In this document: positions 9,613-17,564 of the stretch, one piece after another
Layout: every line of letters begins with the position of its first letter
Position numbering within the stretch: position 1 is the first letter of the stretch
Assembly: GCA_035547675.1 (NCBI GenBank)
Contig: DASZUI010000293.1
Coordinates: 1-28,447 of the forward strand
Length of the DNA: 28,447 bases
Direction of reading: 5' to 3'
From: DASZTU01 sp035547675
GTDB lineage: Bacteria; Pseudomonadota; Alphaproteobacteria; Rhizobiales; Devosiaceae
The notes under the pieces: generated by a model
The model's input: the letters and a program-made list of their open reading frames with translations, nothing else
What the model was told of the DNA's origin: nothing
Databases searched by the model: none
Made by a program: the position numbers and the translations under genes

Positions 9613-10452
9613 TCAGCCCTCCGGCTGGTGGCCGCCGGTCAGCGGCACGAAGGGGATCACCTTGCCGCCGAACAGATCGGAGCGCGAAACATTCGCCGTT
9701 CCGTCCGGGCCGACCTTCTTGACCACCTTGAGGATGTGCTGGACGCCGGGCGGGCCGATGGGAATGACCATGATGCCGCCCGGCTTCAACTGCTGCAGCA
9801 GGGGTTCGGGAATGTGGTCGATGCCGCAGGTCACGATGATCTTGTCGAAGGGCGCCTCGGACTCCCAGCCGTAATAGCCGTCGCCGGCCATCGTGTGGAT
9901 GGCCGCATATTCGGTATAGCCCTTGGCGATGAGGCCGTCATAGACGGCGCGGGTTCGCTGGGCGAGCGCGGGAATGATCTCGATCGACCAGATGCGCGGG
10001 GTCAGGTAGCTCAGGAGCGCCGACTGATAGCCCGAGCCCGTGCCGATCTCGAGCACCTTGTCGCCGGGATGGACGGCGATGGCGCTGGTCATGCGGCCCA
10101 TGGTGCCGGGCGGGGTGATGGTCACGCCATAGCCGATCTCGAGCAGATGGCCGACATAGGCGTTCTCGCGATCCTCGGGCCGGACGAATTCCTCGCGCGG
10201 GGTCAGCAGGAAGGCGCGCTTGTCCGCCGCAGTCCAGAGATCGTTGAAGGAGAGGAGCACGCGATAGCGGTCATAGCGCCGGCCGAGATAGACCGGGTCC
10301 TCGCCGCGATTGGCCGCCATCCATGAAATGAAGGCGGCGCGATTGTTCAAGGGCGGCCAGAGGTCCGGCTGGAACGGCCTGGGCGCATCGGCATAGGCGG
10401 GGAAGGTGGCAAGGCCCGCCGCGGCACCGATCAGAACATCCCGTCTGCGCAT
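9613..10452 (-). CDS. Exported protein-L-isoaspartate O-methyltransferase-like protein
   Basis: This 279-residue protein matches PCM: the SAM-binding motif I is VLEIGTGSGYQSALL, preceded by GYGVTITPPGTMGRMTSA and followed by PFDKIIVTCGIDHIPEPLLQQLKPGG. PCM repairs isoaspartyl residues by methylation using SAM. Here the protein begins with MRRRDVLIGAAAGLATFPAYADA, a twin-arginine-like signal with an AYADA cleavage region, so it is probably exported, unlike the cytosolic enzyme. Two ATGs are possible; 10452 sits six bases from AGAGGAG, while the one at 10458 abuts it, so 10452 is chosen. It lies downstream of, and parallel to, the hydrolase at 10532. SAM supply in the periplasm is unclear, so true activity there is uncertain. 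Confidence 0.85.
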   Translation of the reverse strand: MRRRDVLIGAAAGLATFPAYADAPRPFQPDLWPPLNNRAAFISWMAANRGEDPVYLGRRYDRYRVLLSFNDLWTAADKRAFLLTPREEFVRPEDRENAYVGHLLEIGYGVTITPPGTMGRMTSAIAVHPGDKVLEIGTGSGYQSALLSYLTPRIWSIEIIPALAQRTRAVYDGLIAKGYTEYAAIHTMAGDGYYGWESEAPFDKIIVTCGIDHIPEPLLQQLKPGGIMVIPIGPPGVQHILKVVKKVGPDGTANVSRSDLFGGKVIPFVPLTGGHQPEG

Positions 10453-10531
10453 CAGCATCTCCTCTCGAGTGCCTGGCTCAAAGAATATTTGCTCGAATGA
10501 ATACTTTGCCTGCCATGCGGCTTGATCAAGA

Positions 10532-11299
10532 TCATTTCCGCTGTGCGAGCTCCGTGGCGAGGAAATCGTGGAGCGCGGCCTGCGATTTTGCGGCGGCGTC
10601 CGCATCATATTGCAGCCACATGCCCAAAACCTTCCTGCCGCCGGCGAATTGCGGGTCGTCGAAAACATGACCGGCGCCCGGATAGACGAGCAGCCTCGCC
10701 TCGGGCTGGCCATGCGCCAGCTCCTCGCAATAGCGGGCGGGCGTGACGGAATCCGCGGCGCCGACAAGGATCAGGGTCGGTATCGTGAACCGAACGCCCA
10801 GCCGGCCCTCGCAGGGCGGATAGAAGGCGATTGCAGCCTTGAAGCCGAGATCGCCGGCGGCGATCTGCAGCGCGGTATCGCCACCCTGCGAATAGCCGAT
10901 GGCGGCGATTCTCGTGCCGTCCACGAAAGGCTGCTTCGCCATATAGGCCAGCGCGCCGGCGGCGTCGGCGAGGCCCTCGGGAAAGTCGACCGCGCAGGTC
11001 TCCCTCAGGCCACGCGTGGCGAAGTCATCGACGAACAGCGCCACATAGCCCCAATTCGCCAGCTCCCTGCCGATCGATCGGCGGTTGGACGGCAGGCCGA
11101 GGCAGGAGTGCAGCAGCACGACGGCGGGGAACGGTCCCCGGCCTGGGGGCCTGGTCAAATAGCCCTGGATTGCGATCGGGCCGGCGCCTGCAGATGCCCT
11201 GAAGCTGACCAGTTCCTCGGCTGCCGCAGGCGCAGGCGAAAGCAACTCCAGCGACAGGAGCGCGGCACTGGCGAAACAGCGGCCAAGGAAACCGCCCAC
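10532..11299 (-). CDS. Exported dienelactone-hydrolase-family alpha/beta hydrolase
   Basis: This 255-residue protein has a Sec signal peptide ending SPAPAAA, then an alpha/beta-hydrolase core. The nucleophile elbow is GYSQGG (S137), the acid is in GAADSVTP (D183) and the base in GAGHVFDD (H211). Classical dienelactone hydrolase uses cysteine as nucleophile; here it is serine, so it is better described as a DLH-fold esterase or peptidase-like hydrolase. The start is GTG at 11299 with GGGGAG nine bases upstream. It is divergent from nasT and sits 79 bases upstream of the exported methyltransferase gene, possibly in one transcript. The substrate is unknown. Confidence 0.85.
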   Translation of the reverse strand: MGGFLGRCFASAALLSLELLSPAPAAAEELVSFRASAGAGPIAIQGYLTRPPGRGPFPAVVLLHSCLGLPSNRRSIGRELANWGYVALFVDDFATRGLRETCAVDFPEGLADAAGALAYMAKQPFVDGTRIAAIGYSQGGDTALQIAAGDLGFKAAIAFYPPCEGRLGVRFTIPTLILVGAADSVTPARYCEELAHGQPEARLLVYPGAGHVFDDPQFAGGRKVLGMWLQYDADAAAKSQAALHDFLATELAQRK

Positions 11300-11413
11300 G
11301 GCTCGATACTCCCCGTCACTAACGGCTCAGCCAACGTTGCGGCGGCCCGCATGGTTCCCCGCCTTCGCCGGCGGGAGTTTGCGGCCGCCGGATTGTCCGG
11401 CATATTCGCGGCC

Positions 11414-12004
11414 ATGCATCGCCATGACCTCTCCATCCTGATCATCGACGAAAACCGCCTCCGCGCCGCCATCATCGAGGATGGACTGCGCGAGGCCGGC
11501 CATGACCGCGTCACCGTAATCAACGCCACGGACGAGGTGGCGCGCAAGATTACCGAGGTCGCGCCGGATGTCATCGTCATCGACCTGGAGAACCCCGACC
11601 GGGACCGGCTGGAGCATTTCTTCACGCTGTCGCGGGTGCTGCAGAAGCCGGTCGCCATGTTCGTCGACAGATCGGACGCCGCCGCGATCGGCGCGGCCAT
11701 CGAGGCGGGCGTCTCGGCCTATGTGGTCGACGGCCTGCGCAAGGAGCGGGTGAAGTCCATACTCGACATGGCCGTGCTGCGCTTCAACGCCTATGCGAAG
11801 CTGCAGCGCGAACTCGAGGAAGCGCGTACCGCGCTGGAGGAGCGCAAGCTCATCGATCGCGCCAAGGCGATCCTGATGAAACAGCGCCAGCTCTCGGAGG
11901 CCGACGCTTATGCGCTGCTGCGCAAGGCGGCGATGAACCAGAACCGGCGCATCGCCGACATTGCGCAGAGCCTGATCACCGCCGCCGGACTTTTGGAGCC
12001 TTGA
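11414..12004 (+). CDS. nasT: NasT-like ANTAR-domain response regulator (antiterminator)
   Basis: This 196-residue protein has an N-terminal receiver-like domain (LSILIIDENRLRAAIIEDG through about residue 120), a coiled linker (LQRELEEARTALEERK), and a C-terminal ANTAR helix bundle (LIDRAKAILMKQRQLSEADAYALLRKAA). ANTAR domains bind paired hexaloop hairpins in leader RNA and prevent intrinsic termination. NasT is normally held inactive by NasS and released by nitrate or nitrite. The start at 11414 gives the usual NasT length; an in-frame ATG at 11351 would add 21 Arg-rich residues and is less likely. It is followed without a gap by nasS. The expected RNA target is the leader at 13286-13397. Confidence 0.93.
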   Translation: MHRHDLSILIIDENRLRAAIIEDGLREAGHDRVTVINATDEVARKITEVAPDVIVIDLENPDRDRLEHFFTLSRVLQKPVAMFVDRSDAAAIGAAIEAGVSAYVVDGLRKERVKSILDMAVLRFNAYAKLQRELEEARTALEERKLIDRAKAILMKQRQLSEADAYALLRKAAMNQNRRIADIAQSLITAAGLLEP

Positions 12005-13162
12005 ATGAAGGAATTTCGCATCACCGCCGGCTTCCTGCCGCTGCTGGACAGCCTGCTGCTGGTCATCGCGCGCGAGAAGGGACTGGCCATCGCGCAGGGC
12101 ATCGACCTGGCGCTGGTGCGCGAGACCTCATGGGCGAATATCCGCGACCGGGTCGCGGTCGGCCATTTCGACGTCGCCCATATGCTCGGCCCGATGCCCA
12201 TCGCCGCCAATCTCGGGCTCTGGCCCATTGCGGTGCCTGTCGTCGCCCCGATGGCGCTGGGGCTCGGGGGCAATGCCGTCACGGTGAGCGTCAAGCTCTG
12301 GCAGGGCATGCTCGACGCGGGCGTGCCGGCGGGAATCGAGCCCGGCCCGGCGGGCGCGGCGCTGCGCAAGGTCGTTGCCGAAAGCGGGCGGCGGCTGCGC
12401 TTCGGCGTGGTTCACCCTCATTCGGGGCACAATTACGAGCTGCGCTACTGGCTCGCCTCCAGCGGCACCGTGCCCGGGCGCGATGTCGACATCGTCATCC
12501 TGCCGCCGCCCCTGATGGCCGATGCGCTGCTCAACGGCACCATAGACGGCTATTGCGTGGGCGAGCCCTGGAACAGCGCCGGGGTCGCCAATGGCGCCGG
12601 GCGCATCGTCACCGTCAAGCAGAAGATCTGGGCGGGGAGCCCCGACAAGGTGCTCGGGGCCAGCGAGACATGGGCGGACCACAATCCCGAGGCGCTGGCG
12701 GCGCTGCTGCGCGCGCTCTATGCCGCCTCGCTCTGGTGCGCCGATCCGGCCAACCATGCCGAGGCTGCCGCCATTCTCGGGGGGCCGGCCTATCTCGACT
12801 GTCCATCGGACCTGCTGCAGCGAGGGCTGTCCGGCCGGCTCGAGCTCATCCGCGGCGAAGTCGCGCGTGTTCCCGGGTTCTACGAGCCGCATGCGCAGTC
12901 GGCCACCTTTCCCTGGACCACCCATGCCCTCTGGTTCTACAGCCAGATGGTGCGCTGGGGCGACATCGCGCACACGCCGGACAATGCGCGCCGCGCTCTC
13001 GCCAGCTACCGCCCCGATCTCTACCGCGCGTCGGTCGCCGCCGCGGGCGCGGCATTGCCGGTGAGCGACGCCAAGGTTCTGGGGCCGGATGTGTTCTTCG
13101 ACGCGGTGGTTTTCGATCCCGTGCAGCTCGACAACTACATCTCGGCTCAATCCGTCTGCTGA
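12005..13162 (+). CDS. nasS: NasS-like nitrate/nitrite sensor (CmpA/NrtA family, no signal peptide)
   Basis: This 385-residue protein belongs to the NrtA/CmpA solute-binding fold: MKEFRITAGFLPLLDSLLLVIAREKGL, ETSWANIRDRVAVGHFDVAHMLGPMP, GVVHPHSGHNYELRYWL and DGYCVGEPWNS are characteristic. It lacks any signal peptide or lipobox, which marks the cytosolic sensor NasS rather than a transporter subunit. No permease or ATPase gene accompanies it. Its ATG directly follows the nasT stop, so the two proteins are probably made in equal amounts and form the NasS-NasT complex. Binding nitrate or nitrite would release NasT to act on the downstream leader. Confidence 0.92.
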   Translation: MKEFRITAGFLPLLDSLLLVIAREKGLAIAQGIDLALVRETSWANIRDRVAVGHFDVAHMLGPMPIAANLGLWPIAVPVVAPMALGLGGNAVTVSVKLWQGMLDAGVPAGIEPGPAGAALRKVVAESGRRLRFGVVHPHSGHNYELRYWLASSGTVPGRDVDIVILPPPLMADALLNGTIDGYCVGEPWNSAGVANGAGRIVTVKQKIWAGSPDKVLGASETWADHNPEALAALLRALYAASLWCADPANHAEAAAILGGPAYLDCPSDLLQRGLSGRLELIRGEVARVPGFYEPHAQSATFPWTTHALWFYSQMVRWGDIAHTPDNARRALASYRPDLYRASVAAAGAALPVSDAKVLGPDVFFDAVVFDPVQLDNYISAQSVC

Positions 13163-13213
13163 CTTATTGGGCATGGCAAAATCAGTGCTGCTGAAATAGG
13201 CGGCACGCCAGGA

Positions 13214-13259
13214 AGCCCGGATACGAGCTAAGTCCCTGAAATCGCTACATCGGGCTTTT
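13214..13259 (+). terminator. Weak terminator-like structure after nasS
   Basis: AGCCCGG (13214-13220) can pair with TCGGGCT (13250-13256) using one wobble, followed by TTT. The 29-base loop makes it a weak candidate. It would end nasTS transcripts just before the sigma-54 promoter. Confidence 0.3.
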
Positions 13260-13274
13260 GGCACGCTTCCTGCA
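13259..13274 (+). promoter_or_regulatory. Sigma-54 (RpoN) promoter of the nitrite assimilation operon
   Basis: TGGCACGCTTCCTGCA matches the -24/-12 consensus TGGCACG-N4-TTGCA at every fixed position but one (C for the first T of TTGC), with exact GG/GC spacing. The predicted transcript start is near 13285, just before the leader hairpins. Nitrogen-regulated sigma-54 promoters activated by NtrC are typical of nitrate/nitrite assimilation genes. I found no clear NtrC site upstream. Confidence 0.75.
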
Positions 13275-13285
13275 TCCAAAGCTGC

Positions 13286-13397
13286 AGGCGCAACAGCGCT
13301 CCTCCTCGCGTCCAATGACGGGCGCACCTAACGGCAAGGCTGCCAATTGGAATGCTCCCCGAACGGAGAGCGGACCGATCGGCGGCCTTTTCTTTTT
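13286..13397 (+). promoter_or_regulatory. Leader RNA with ANTAR-type antiterminator
   Basis: The leader holds two candidate six-base-loop hairpins. The second is GGC-AAGGCT-GCC (13333-13344); its loop has A at position 1 and G at position 4, the published ANTAR-target pattern, but its inner stem is short and continues outward only with mismatches. It shares bases 13338-13344 with the 5' arm of the terminator, so the two structures exclude each other. The first candidate is AGGCGC-AACAGC-GCTCCT (13286-13303), with one mismatch; its loop has A1 but A rather than G at position 4, and a competing tetraloop hairpin exists. NasT from the adjacent gene is the expected binder. Confidence 0.6.
13338..13397 (+). 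terminator. Conditional intrinsic terminator upstream of the nitrite channel gene
   Basis: GGCTGCCAATTGG (13338-13350) pairs with CCGATCGGCGGCC (13375-13387) with one mismatch and two wobbles. An inner stem GCTCCCC/GGAGAGC (13354-13360 with 13365-13371) closes on a GAAC loop. TTTTCTTTTT follows at 13388-13397. It lies between the sigma-54 promoter and the start codon at 13427, so it must be bypassed for expression. Confidence 0.85.
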
Positions 13398-13426
13398 CCG
13401 GCCCCTCCGGGGCAGAAAGGACGAGC

Positions 13427-14236
13427 ATGTATCAGGAAACGATCGAGCAGCTCGCGAGCAGCGCAGCGGCCAAGGTCAAGGCGATATCCGACAATCCCCT
13501 GGGCTTCTTCATCGCGGCGATGCTGGCCGGCGCCTATATCGGGCTCGGCATCATCGCCATCTTTTCCATCGGGCAGGGACTCGATCCATCGGTCCGCTCG
13601 CTCGGCATGGGGCTGACCTTCGCCCTTGCGCTGACGCTGGTGGTGTTCGCGGGCGCCGAGCTCTTCACCGGGCACACCATGCTGATGACGCTGGGCGTCG
13701 CGAAGGGCCGCATCGGCTATGGCGGGCTTGCCAGCTCCTGGGCGATGACCTGGGTCGGCAATCTCGTTGGGGCCGCGATCCTCGCTGCGATCTTCTGGAT
13801 GGGCGGCGGCGGCGCGATCCTCAAGCAGGGCGCGGACCTCATCTTCAGCACCGCCGACGCCAAGATGCACGCCGCGCCGCTGGCGCTGGTCGCCAAGGGC
13901 ATTCTCTGCAACTGGCTGGTCTGCCTCGCGATCTGGATGAGCGCCCGCACCAGCAATGACGTGGCCAAGCTCATCATCATCTTCTGGTGCCTTTTCGCCT
14001 TTATCGCATCGGGCTTCGAGCACTCGGTGGCCAACATGACCATCTTCGCCATCGCGCTTCTCGGCCAGCACCCGGACAGCGTCACGGTCGGGGGCATGTT
14101 CTACAATCTGGTCTGGGTCAGCCTGGGCAATATCATCGCCGGCGTGGTGTTCGTGGGCATGGCCTATGTTGCCGCTTCGGGCCGCGTTCCCCAGCCTGCT
14201 CCCGCCGCTGTCGCCGAGGCTGTGCCGGCAGAATGA
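13427..14236 (+). CDS. nirC: Formate/nitrite transporter family channel (NirC-like)
   Basis: This 269-residue membrane protein is an FNT pentameric channel with six membrane spans. It has the loop AELFTGHTM in the first half and the signature GFEHSVANM (central His at residue 199) in the second; this histidine lines the pore. Placement before nirA points to nitrite as the substrate. The ATG follows AAAGGA at 13416-13421. A GCCCC-TCC-GGGGC hairpin just upstream (13401-13413) could affect ribosome access. Its stop overlaps the nirA start (ATGA). Confidence 0.92.
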   Translation: MYQETIEQLASSAAAKVKAISDNPLGFFIAAMLAGAYIGLGIIAIFSIGQGLDPSVRSLGMGLTFALALTLVVFAGAELFTGHTMLMTLGVAKGRIGYGGLASSWAMTWVGNLVGAAILAAIFWMGGGGAILKQGADLIFSTADAKMHAAPLALVAKGILCNWLVCLAIWMSARTSNDVAKLIIIFWCLFAFIASGFEHSVANMTIFAIALLGQHPDSVTVGGMFYNLVWVSLGNIIAGVVFVGMAYVAASGRVPQPAPAAVAEAVPAE

Positions 14237-15993
14237 CGGGCGAAACCACCGATTTCACGCCGGAGCAGCGGCGCTACCTCGAAGGGCTCGTGGCCGGCAT
14301 GAATGCGGCGCGGACGGCAAGCCTGCCGTCCGCACCCCCGACGCCGACCGGCCCTGACGCGCCGCAGCTCCTTGCGCAGCTCCGCGCCGAGGCGGAAGGC
14401 GGCAAACTGACCGACCAGGAGAAGTTCAAGCGCGACGAGCACCCGCTCGATGCCTATCACCGGCTGAAGAGCGAGGCCTCGGGCGGCGCCTATCCCAAGC
14501 CGCCGGACAATTTCCGCTGGCGCTGGCACGGCCTGTTCTATGTGGCTCCGAACCAGAACAGCTTCATGTGCCGTCTGCGCCTGCCCAACGGCATGCTGAA
14601 TCACTGGCAGCTCGCCGGGCTCGCGCTGCTGGCCGCCTCGCATGGCGGCGGTTATGCCCATGTCACCACGCGCGCCAACCTGCAGATAAGGGAAATCCCC
14701 GCCGAGCGCGCGCCGTCGCTCCTCGAAGCCATCCAGGATCTGGGGCTGGTGACGCGCGGCTCGGGCGCCGACAATATCCGCAACGTCACCGGCACGCCGA
14801 CGGCCGGCATCGATCCTCGGGAGCTCATCGATACCCGCCCCTTCGCCCGGGCATGGCATTTTTACATCCTCAACTCGCGCGCCCTCTACGGCTTGCCGCG
14901 AAAGTTCAACGTTGCGTTCGACGGCGGCGGCAGCATCGCGGCGCTGGAGGACACCAACGACATCGGTTTCCAGGCCGTCGAGGCGGTGGAAGGCGGTGGC
15001 GTCGAGCCAGGCGTGTGGTTCCGCCTGATGCTCGGCGGCATCACCGGCCACAAGGATTTCGCGCGCCCCACCGGGCTCTATGTGCGGCCGGAGGAGACCA
15101 CCGAGGTCGCCGATGCGATCGTGCGCATCTTCATCGATCACGGCGATCGCACGGACCGCAACAAGGCGCGGCTCAAATATCTGCTCGATGACTGGGGTTT
15201 CGACAGGTTCGTGGCCGAGGTGGAGGCCCGGCTCGGGTACGCGCTCGCCCGCATCCCGGAGGATTGCATAAAGGACCGCCCGCGCCCCGACCGGCTCGCC
15301 CATATCGGCGTGCACCGCCAGAAGCAGCCGGGGGAGAACTGGATCGGCGTGGCGCTTCGGAGCGGCCGGCTCGAGGCGACGCAGATGGCGGGCCTGGCGC
15401 GCATCGCCCGCGAACTGGGCGACGGCGATATCCGGCTTACCGTCTGGCAGAACCTGCTGCTTTCCGGCATCGCCGACGAGCGGGTGGACGCCGCTGTGCG
15501 CGCCATCGAGGAGTTGGGCCTTTCCACCACCGCCACGCCGCTGCGGGCCGGTCTCGTGTCCTGCACCGGCAATACCGGCTGCAAGTTCGCCGCCTCGGAC
15601 ACCAAGGGAACGGCCGAAGCCATTGCCGAATATGTGGAGGCGCGGATCGCGCTGGATACGCCGATCAATGTCCATCTGACCGGGTGCCACCATTCGTGCG
15701 CCCAGCATTATATCGGCGATATCGGCATGCTCGCGGTGAAGATTCCCCGGGGCGAGGATGCCGACCCGGTCGAGGGCTTTTCGATCTATATCGGGGGAGG
15801 CGCCGGGGCGGATGCGCGCATCGGGCGCGAACTCTGGCCCGATGTCGAAGCCGGTCGCTGTCCTGCTGCCGTCGAAAGATTGCTGCGGGTCTATCTCGAG
15901 CACCGGCGGGACCCGGCCGAAAGCTTCCTCGATTTCACCGCGCGCTACGACATCGCCGCGCTCAGGCAATTGGCCGGGGAGACCGCGCCGTGA
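14233..15993 (+). CDS. nirA: NirA-type assimilatory nitrite reductase (siroheme, 4Fe-4S)
   Basis: This 586-residue cytosolic enzyme belongs to the nitrite/sulfite reductase family. Two ferredoxin-like plus siroheme-binding halves are visible. The 4Fe-4S/siroheme cysteines are C444 and C450 (SCTGNTGCKF, C-x5-C) and C485 and C489 (TGCHHSCAQH, C-x3-C). TRANLQIREIP in the first half is characteristic. It reduces nitrite to ammonium with six electrons. The genetic context (nitrite channel, NasS/NasT, sigma-54) favours nitrite over sulfite. The start overlaps the channel gene stop by ATGA and the stop overlaps the next start, so the three genes are coupled. No nitrate reductase gene lies in this window. 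Confidence 0.9.
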   Translation: MTGETTDFTPEQRRYLEGLVAGMNAARTASLPSAPPTPTGPDAPQLLAQLRAEAEGGKLTDQEKFKRDEHPLDAYHRLKSEASGGAYPKPPDNFRWRWHGLFYVAPNQNSFMCRLRLPNGMLNHWQLAGLALLAASHGGGYAHVTTRANLQIREIPAERAPSLLEAIQDLGLVTRGSGADNIRNVTGTPTAGIDPRELIDTRPFARAWHFYILNSRALYGLPRKFNVAFDGGGSIAALEDTNDIGFQAVEAVEGGGVEPGVWFRLMLGGITGHKDFARPTGLYVRPEETTEVADAIVRIFIDHGDRTDRNKARLKYLLDDWGFDRFVAEVEARLGYALARIPEDCIKDRPRPDRLAHIGVHRQKQPGENWIGVALRSGRLEATQMAGLARIARELGDGDIRLTVWQNLLLSGIADERVDAAVRAIEELGLSTTATPLRAGLVSCTGNTGCKFAASDTKGTAEAIAEYVEARIALDTPINVHLTGCHHSCAQHYIGDIGMLAVKIPRGEDADPVEGFSIYIGGGAGADARIGRELWPDVEAGRCPAAVERLLRVYLEHRRDPAESFLDFTARYDIAALRQLAGETAP

Positions 15994-17564
15994 GCATCAA
16001 TTTCGTTCCCCAGATCGTGCCGGCCGATGCGCCGTTCACGGAGGCGCAGCGGACTTGGCTCAACAGATTCTTCGCCGACGCGCTGCTGAGCAGCCTGCCG
16101 GCGGGGGACGCGCCCGTGGCGGCGCCCGTCGAGGACGAGTCCACGCCGTGGCACGATCCCGTCATGGCCATCGAAGAGCGCATGGCGCTCGCCGAAGGCC
16201 GGCCGGTCCGCTGGCGGCTGATGGCCGCGATGGCGCAGCAGGATTGCGGCCAGTGCGGCTATAATTGCGCCGACTATTCGAAGGCCATCTTCGAACAGGC
16301 GGAGGACCGGCTCAATCTCTGCACGCCGGGCGGCAAGGCCACGGCGCGCATGCTCAAGAGCCTGATCGAGGAGATGGGGGGCGGCGTCATCGACCCCGAG
16401 GAGGTCGCGGCCAAGGCAGCGGCCGCGCCGAAGGGACATCGGGATGTGCGCCCCGGCTACAGCCGCGAACAGCCGGTCAGGGCGAAGTTCCTCGGCCGCA
16501 CCCGGCTCAACGGGGCGGGTTCGGAGAAACATACCTGCCACATCGAGATCGACCTTTCGGAATCAGGGCTCGCCTATGAGGTTGGCGACAGCCTCGGCGT
16601 CTTCCCGCGCAACGATCCCGCCCTCGCCGATGCCATCATTGCGTCGATCGACGTGCCGCCGGACTTTCCGATCGCGGGAGAGGCCTTTCGAGACGTGCTG
16701 ATCGAGCGGACCTCGCTCGGGGCCGCCCCGGACGCCCTGTTTCAGTTCATCTCCTATCTCACGGGCGGCGAGCGGCGGAAAAAGGCGCAGGCGCTGGCGC
16801 GGGGCGAGGACCCGGACGGCGACGCCGCCACGCTCGACGTGCTCGCGGCCTTGCAGAAATTCGCCGGCATCCGGCCCGACCCCGAGGCGCTGATCGAGGT
16901 TTTGGAGCCCTTGCAGCCGCGGCTCTATTCCATCTCGTCCTCGCCCAAGGCCAATCCCGGCCGGGTCAGCCTGACGGTGGACGCCGTCCGCTATCTGGCG
17001 CTCGGGCGCGAGCGCCTCGGCGTCGCCTCGACCTTTCTCGACGAGCGGGTGGAGGCAGGTGCCGAATTGCTGGTCTATGTGCAGAAGGCACATGGCTTCG
17101 GCCTGCCGCTGGATGGTGCAACGCCGATCATCATGGTCGGTCCGGGCACCGGCGTTGCGCCTTTCCGCGCCTTCCTGCACGAACGGATGGCGGTCGGCGC
17201 AAGCGGCGCGGCCTGGCTGTTCTTCGGCCACCAGCGCGAGGCGCACGACTTCTTCTACCGCGACGAATGGGAAATGCTGCGCCGGCGCGGCACGCTGACG
17301 CGGCTGTCGCTCGCCTGGTCGCGCGATGGCGGTGGCAAGACCTATGTCCAGCATCGGCTGCTCGAAGCCGGTGCCGAGCTCTGGGACTGGCTGCAGCGGG
17401 GAGCGCATTTCTATGTCTGCGGCGATGCCAAGCGCATGGCCAGGGACGTGGAGGCCGCCATGGTCGAACTGGCGGCGACGCATGGCGGAAAATCACCCGA
17501 GGAGGCGCGCGTCTTCGTCGAAGCGCTGAAGCGGGAAGGGCGGTACCAGGCGGACGTCTATTGA
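15990..17564 (+). CDS. Fe-S/FAD/NAD(P)H reductase (CysJ-like, no flavodoxin domain)
   Basis: This 524-residue protein is usually annotated as sulfite reductase alpha subunit. The N-terminal flavodoxin (FMN) domain of CysJ is absent. In its place residues about 80-115 hold an Fe-S motif with C86, C89, C93 and C111 (DCGQCGYNC ... NLCTPGG), similar to the FeS domain of RnfB. From about 150 the cytochrome-P450-reductase-type FAD domain follows (RLYSISSSP), then the NAD(P)H domain (GPGTGVAPFRAFLHER, FYVCGDAKRMARDV) and the terminal RYQADVY. It starts with GTG at 15990, overlapping the nirA stop. It likely passes electrons from NADPH through FAD and the cluster to NirA. Confidence 0.88.
   Translation: MSINFVPQIVPADAPFTEAQRTWLNRFFADALLSSLPAGDAPVAAPVEDESTPWHDPVMAIEERMALAEGRPVRWRLMAAMAQQDCGQCGYNCADYSKAIFEQAEDRLNLCTPGGKATARMLKSLIEEMGGGVIDPEEVAAKAAAAPKGHRDVRPGYSREQPVRAKFLGRTRLNGAGSEKHTCHIEIDLSESGLAYEVGDSLGVFPRNDPALADAIIASIDVPPDFPIAGEAFRDVLIERTSLGAAPDALFQFISYLTGGERRKKAQALARGEDPDGDAATLDVLAALQKFAGIRPDPEALIEVLEPLQPRLYSISSSPKANPGRVSLTVDAVRYLALGRERLGVASTFLDERVEAGAELLVYVQKAHGFGLPLDGATPIIMVGPGTGVAPFRAFLHERMAVGASGAAWLFFGHQREAHDFFYRDEWEMLRRRGTLTRLSLAWSRDGGGKTYVQHRLLEAGAELWDWLQRGAHFYVCGDAKRMARDVEAAMVELAATHGGKSPEEARVFVEALKREGRYQADVY

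Noticed and set aside
9592..9874. C-terminal tail of the TIM-barrel frame beyond 9591
   Set aside because: It is antisense to the methyltransferase gene and arises only from the apparent one-base frameshift.
11351..11413. Possible twin-arginine N-terminal extension of NasT (RRREFAAAGLSG)
   Set aside because: NasT acts on RNA in the cytoplasm and normal length begins at 11414; the extension covers hairpin-forming upstream DNA.
13163..13258. NtrC enhancer site upstream of the sigma-54 promoter
   Set aside because: Only a loose GTGC...GCAC pair with wrong spacing is present; no site close to the consensus.
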